Positions 16,480-17,466 of a DNA stretch of 17,466 bases are shown here, one piece after another. A program made the translations under genes and the position numbers. The notes beneath the pieces are model-generated. The model searched no databases. It saw only the letters and a program-made list of their open reading frames with translations, and was not told the origin of the DNA. Each line of letters starts with the position of its first letter. Positions within the stretch are counted from its first letter, which is position 1. Origin of the DNA: Opitutaceae bacterium (GTDB lineage Bacteria; Verrucomicrobiota; Verrucomicrobiia; Opitutales; Opitutaceae); the NCBI GenBank assembly GCA_031254955.1, contig JAIRTK010000154.1:1-17466 (forward strand). The letters are read 5' to 3'.

Positions 16480-16566
16480 GTAGCGCAGACTTCCAAGTCT
16501 GATTCAAGGCGGGCCTCCGGCCCGTCGGCAGGTTGGCTTCCGGGCGAAGCAAGAAGCCTGACAACC
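16480..16566. repeat. 87-bp dispersed direct repeat, copy 2
   Basis: It matches 7200-7286 with six mismatches. Just upstream, short CGCAGACTG-type pieces occur twice more (16460-16480), as if the first hairpin had begun to duplicate. It lies between the DppF-like gene and the YcxB-like gene. Confidence 0.85.
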
Positions 16567-16611
16567 CGCGCCGCACCAGCAATGCGTAACCCCAGTCAAT
16601 CACCAATAAAA

Positions 16612-17169
16612 ATGACCATCGATTGCGATCTCACCCCCGAGGATATTGTCGCCTCCAATCTTTATCACTGGAAAAACACCCCGGCGCTCCGGCGCCGGCG
16701 TTTGCTGGTGGTGTGCATACTTTCCTCAATACTGCCCCTTCTCGCCGCCTTCGGATTGTATTCTGAAATCAAAAACAGCTCCTCCCTGGCGGATGCCGTT
16801 GTTCTCTGCATACCGGTATTGATATTATCAGCGGCGATGCCGTTTTGTTTGCGGTGGTCATTCCGCATGAAGATCAGAAACGCGGTGCGCCTCGCCCTCG
16901 GAAGAGGGAAAAAACAGGAAATAACCGGGCCGAGACATTTTATTATCACGGACAATGACCTCACCCAGATAACCCCATTCAGCAAAAAAACGACCGCATG
17001 GGGCGGGATCGAGAAAATAGCCAGTGACGGGGAATATATATTTGTTTATGATTCAACCATGGCCTATGTGATTCCCCGCCGCTCCATCACCAACGGCGCG
17101 GATTTCGACGGGGCATGGAAAATGATACAGGATTGCCACGCCAGGCACTCCGCCATCGCGGATAAATAA
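16612..17169 (+). CDS. YcxB-like small membrane protein
   Basis: The 185-aa product has two adjacent hydrophobic segments (about residues 28-47 and 60-80) and a soluble C-terminal half. The pattern GPRHFIITDNDLTQITPFSKKTTAWGGIEKI then YIFVYDSTMAYVIPRRSI is the layout of the YcxB-like C-terminal domain (a small beta-rich fold after two helices). The function of that family is not known. I choose the ATG at 16612 (MTIDCDLTPEDIV). The frame is open to 16468, but that part is translated repeat. An intermediate ATG at 16582 is possible. There is no Shine-Dalgarno; the leader is A-rich (CCAATAAAA). The DNA is visibly lower in GC than the importer genes. It appears to be alone between two repeat blocks. 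Confidence 0.75.
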   Translation: MTIDCDLTPEDIVASNLYHWKNTPALRRRRLLVVCILSSILPLLAAFGLYSEIKNSSSLADAVVLCIPVLILSAAMPFCLRWSFRMKIRNAVRLALGRGKKQEITGPRHFIITDNDLTQITPFSKKTTAWGGIEKIASDGEYIFVYDSTMAYVIPRRSITNGADFDGAWKMIQDCHARHSAIADK

Positions 17170-17175
17170 AACCAT

Positions 17176-17356
17176 TGACACCCTTTCCCAGTGAAAAGCA
17201 CCCTTTAGAAGCAGAGCCATGTAGGGGCTTCGCTTGCGAAGCCCGTTACTTGCGAAGCCCGTTACTGGTGCACGCCCGTTGCCGGAGCACGATTATCAAA
17301 CCGGGCGTCGCAAGCGACGCCCCTGCAAAAGAGTGATTTTCATTGGAAATGGGTAT
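17176..17356. mobile_element. VNTR-bearing intergenic element, copy 3 (inverted)
   Basis: It is the reverse complement of the copy 1/copy 2 type. The left boundary is ACCCTTTCCCAGTGAAAAG and the right boundary is GATTTTCATTGGAAATGGGT. The inner blocks are GGGGCTTCGCTTGCGAAGCC and GGCGTCGCAAGCGACGCCCC. The central units (17245-17300) are few and partly duplicated with the GCGAAGCCCGTTACT block. It starts about 10 bp after the YcxB-like stop codon. Confidence 0.78.
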
Positions 17357-17360
17357 TATA

Positions 17361-17450
17361 CCAATTCCCAATGAGATTTATCCTTTTGTAGTCCGATTTT
17401 GCTCTTTCTCTTTATTCTTTATCTTTCCTCTTTCTCTTCCTTCCTCCCAT
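17361..17450. repeat. Start of a further element with pyrimidine tract (cut by window end)
   Basis: An end-type motif (AATTCCCAATGAGATTTATC) directly follows the right end of copy 3, back to back. A pyrimidine arm (17401-17448) follows and shares CTTTATCTTTCCTCTTT with the hairpin at 12882-13019. The expected purine arm would lie beyond the window. Confidence 0.65.
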
Positions 17451-17466
17451 TACTGGTTGGAAACGA

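Overview
The window is a GC-rich bacterial chromosomal segment. It carries thirteen supportable protein genes, and its gaps between genes are unusually full of repeats. The gene set (ClpS with a small downstream partner, an editing-type ProRS, a DUF805 protein, a YejE-type permease), the near-total lack of Shine-Dalgarno sequences and the style of repeats suggest Verrucomicrobiota, perhaps Opitutaceae. This placement is an inference from sequence style, not a demonstrated assignment.

Layout. 84-2390 (+): a large membrane-anchored, repeat-containing protein of unknown role. 2771-4072 (-): a compact cluster transcribed clpS, then a DUF2017-like gene, then a zinc-ribbon membrane protein. 4073-4830: a repeat-rich gap with at least three distinct inverted-repeat elements. 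4831-6615 (-): prolyl-tRNA synthetase. 6616-7399: a second repeat-rich gap with a 31-bp tandem array and two dispersed elements. 7400-9016 (-): an ABC ATPase followed by a family 2 glycosyltransferase. 9017-9527: a divergent gap with a pyrimidine/purine hairpin. 9528-16391 (+): a peptide/microcin-C-type ABC importer locus: YejE-like permease, YejA-like lipoprotein, DUF805 membrane protein, DppD-like ATPase, DppF-like ATPase. 16612-17169 (+): a small YcxB-like membrane protein. 17170-17466: more repeats running off the window end.

How the genes work together. The lipoprotein should capture peptides, the permease should form half of the membrane channel, and the two ATPases should drive uptake. 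The expected first permease (YejB/DppB type) is not in the window: where it would normally sit there is a repeat-filled gap and a gene on the opposite strand. ClpS recognises N-degron substrates for ClpAP-type proteolysis, and its two downstream genes probably share its transcript.

The most unusual content is the repeats. (1) One mobile-like element has conserved ends, an internal array of 17-18-bp units and three copies (4100-4336, 7040-7172 and, inverted, 17176-17356). (2) The same GGGAAAGGGT-type ends also bound elements with unrelated cores (2581-2745, 4508-4668). (3) Long hairpins with one pyrimidine-rich and one purine-rich arm lie at 9119-9285, 10628-10735 and 12882-13019, with a fourth pyrimidine arm at the window end. 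Two of them lie inside the transporter locus. (4) A 25-bp module is reused in four otherwise different repeats. No transposase is present, so any mobilisation would have to be in trans.
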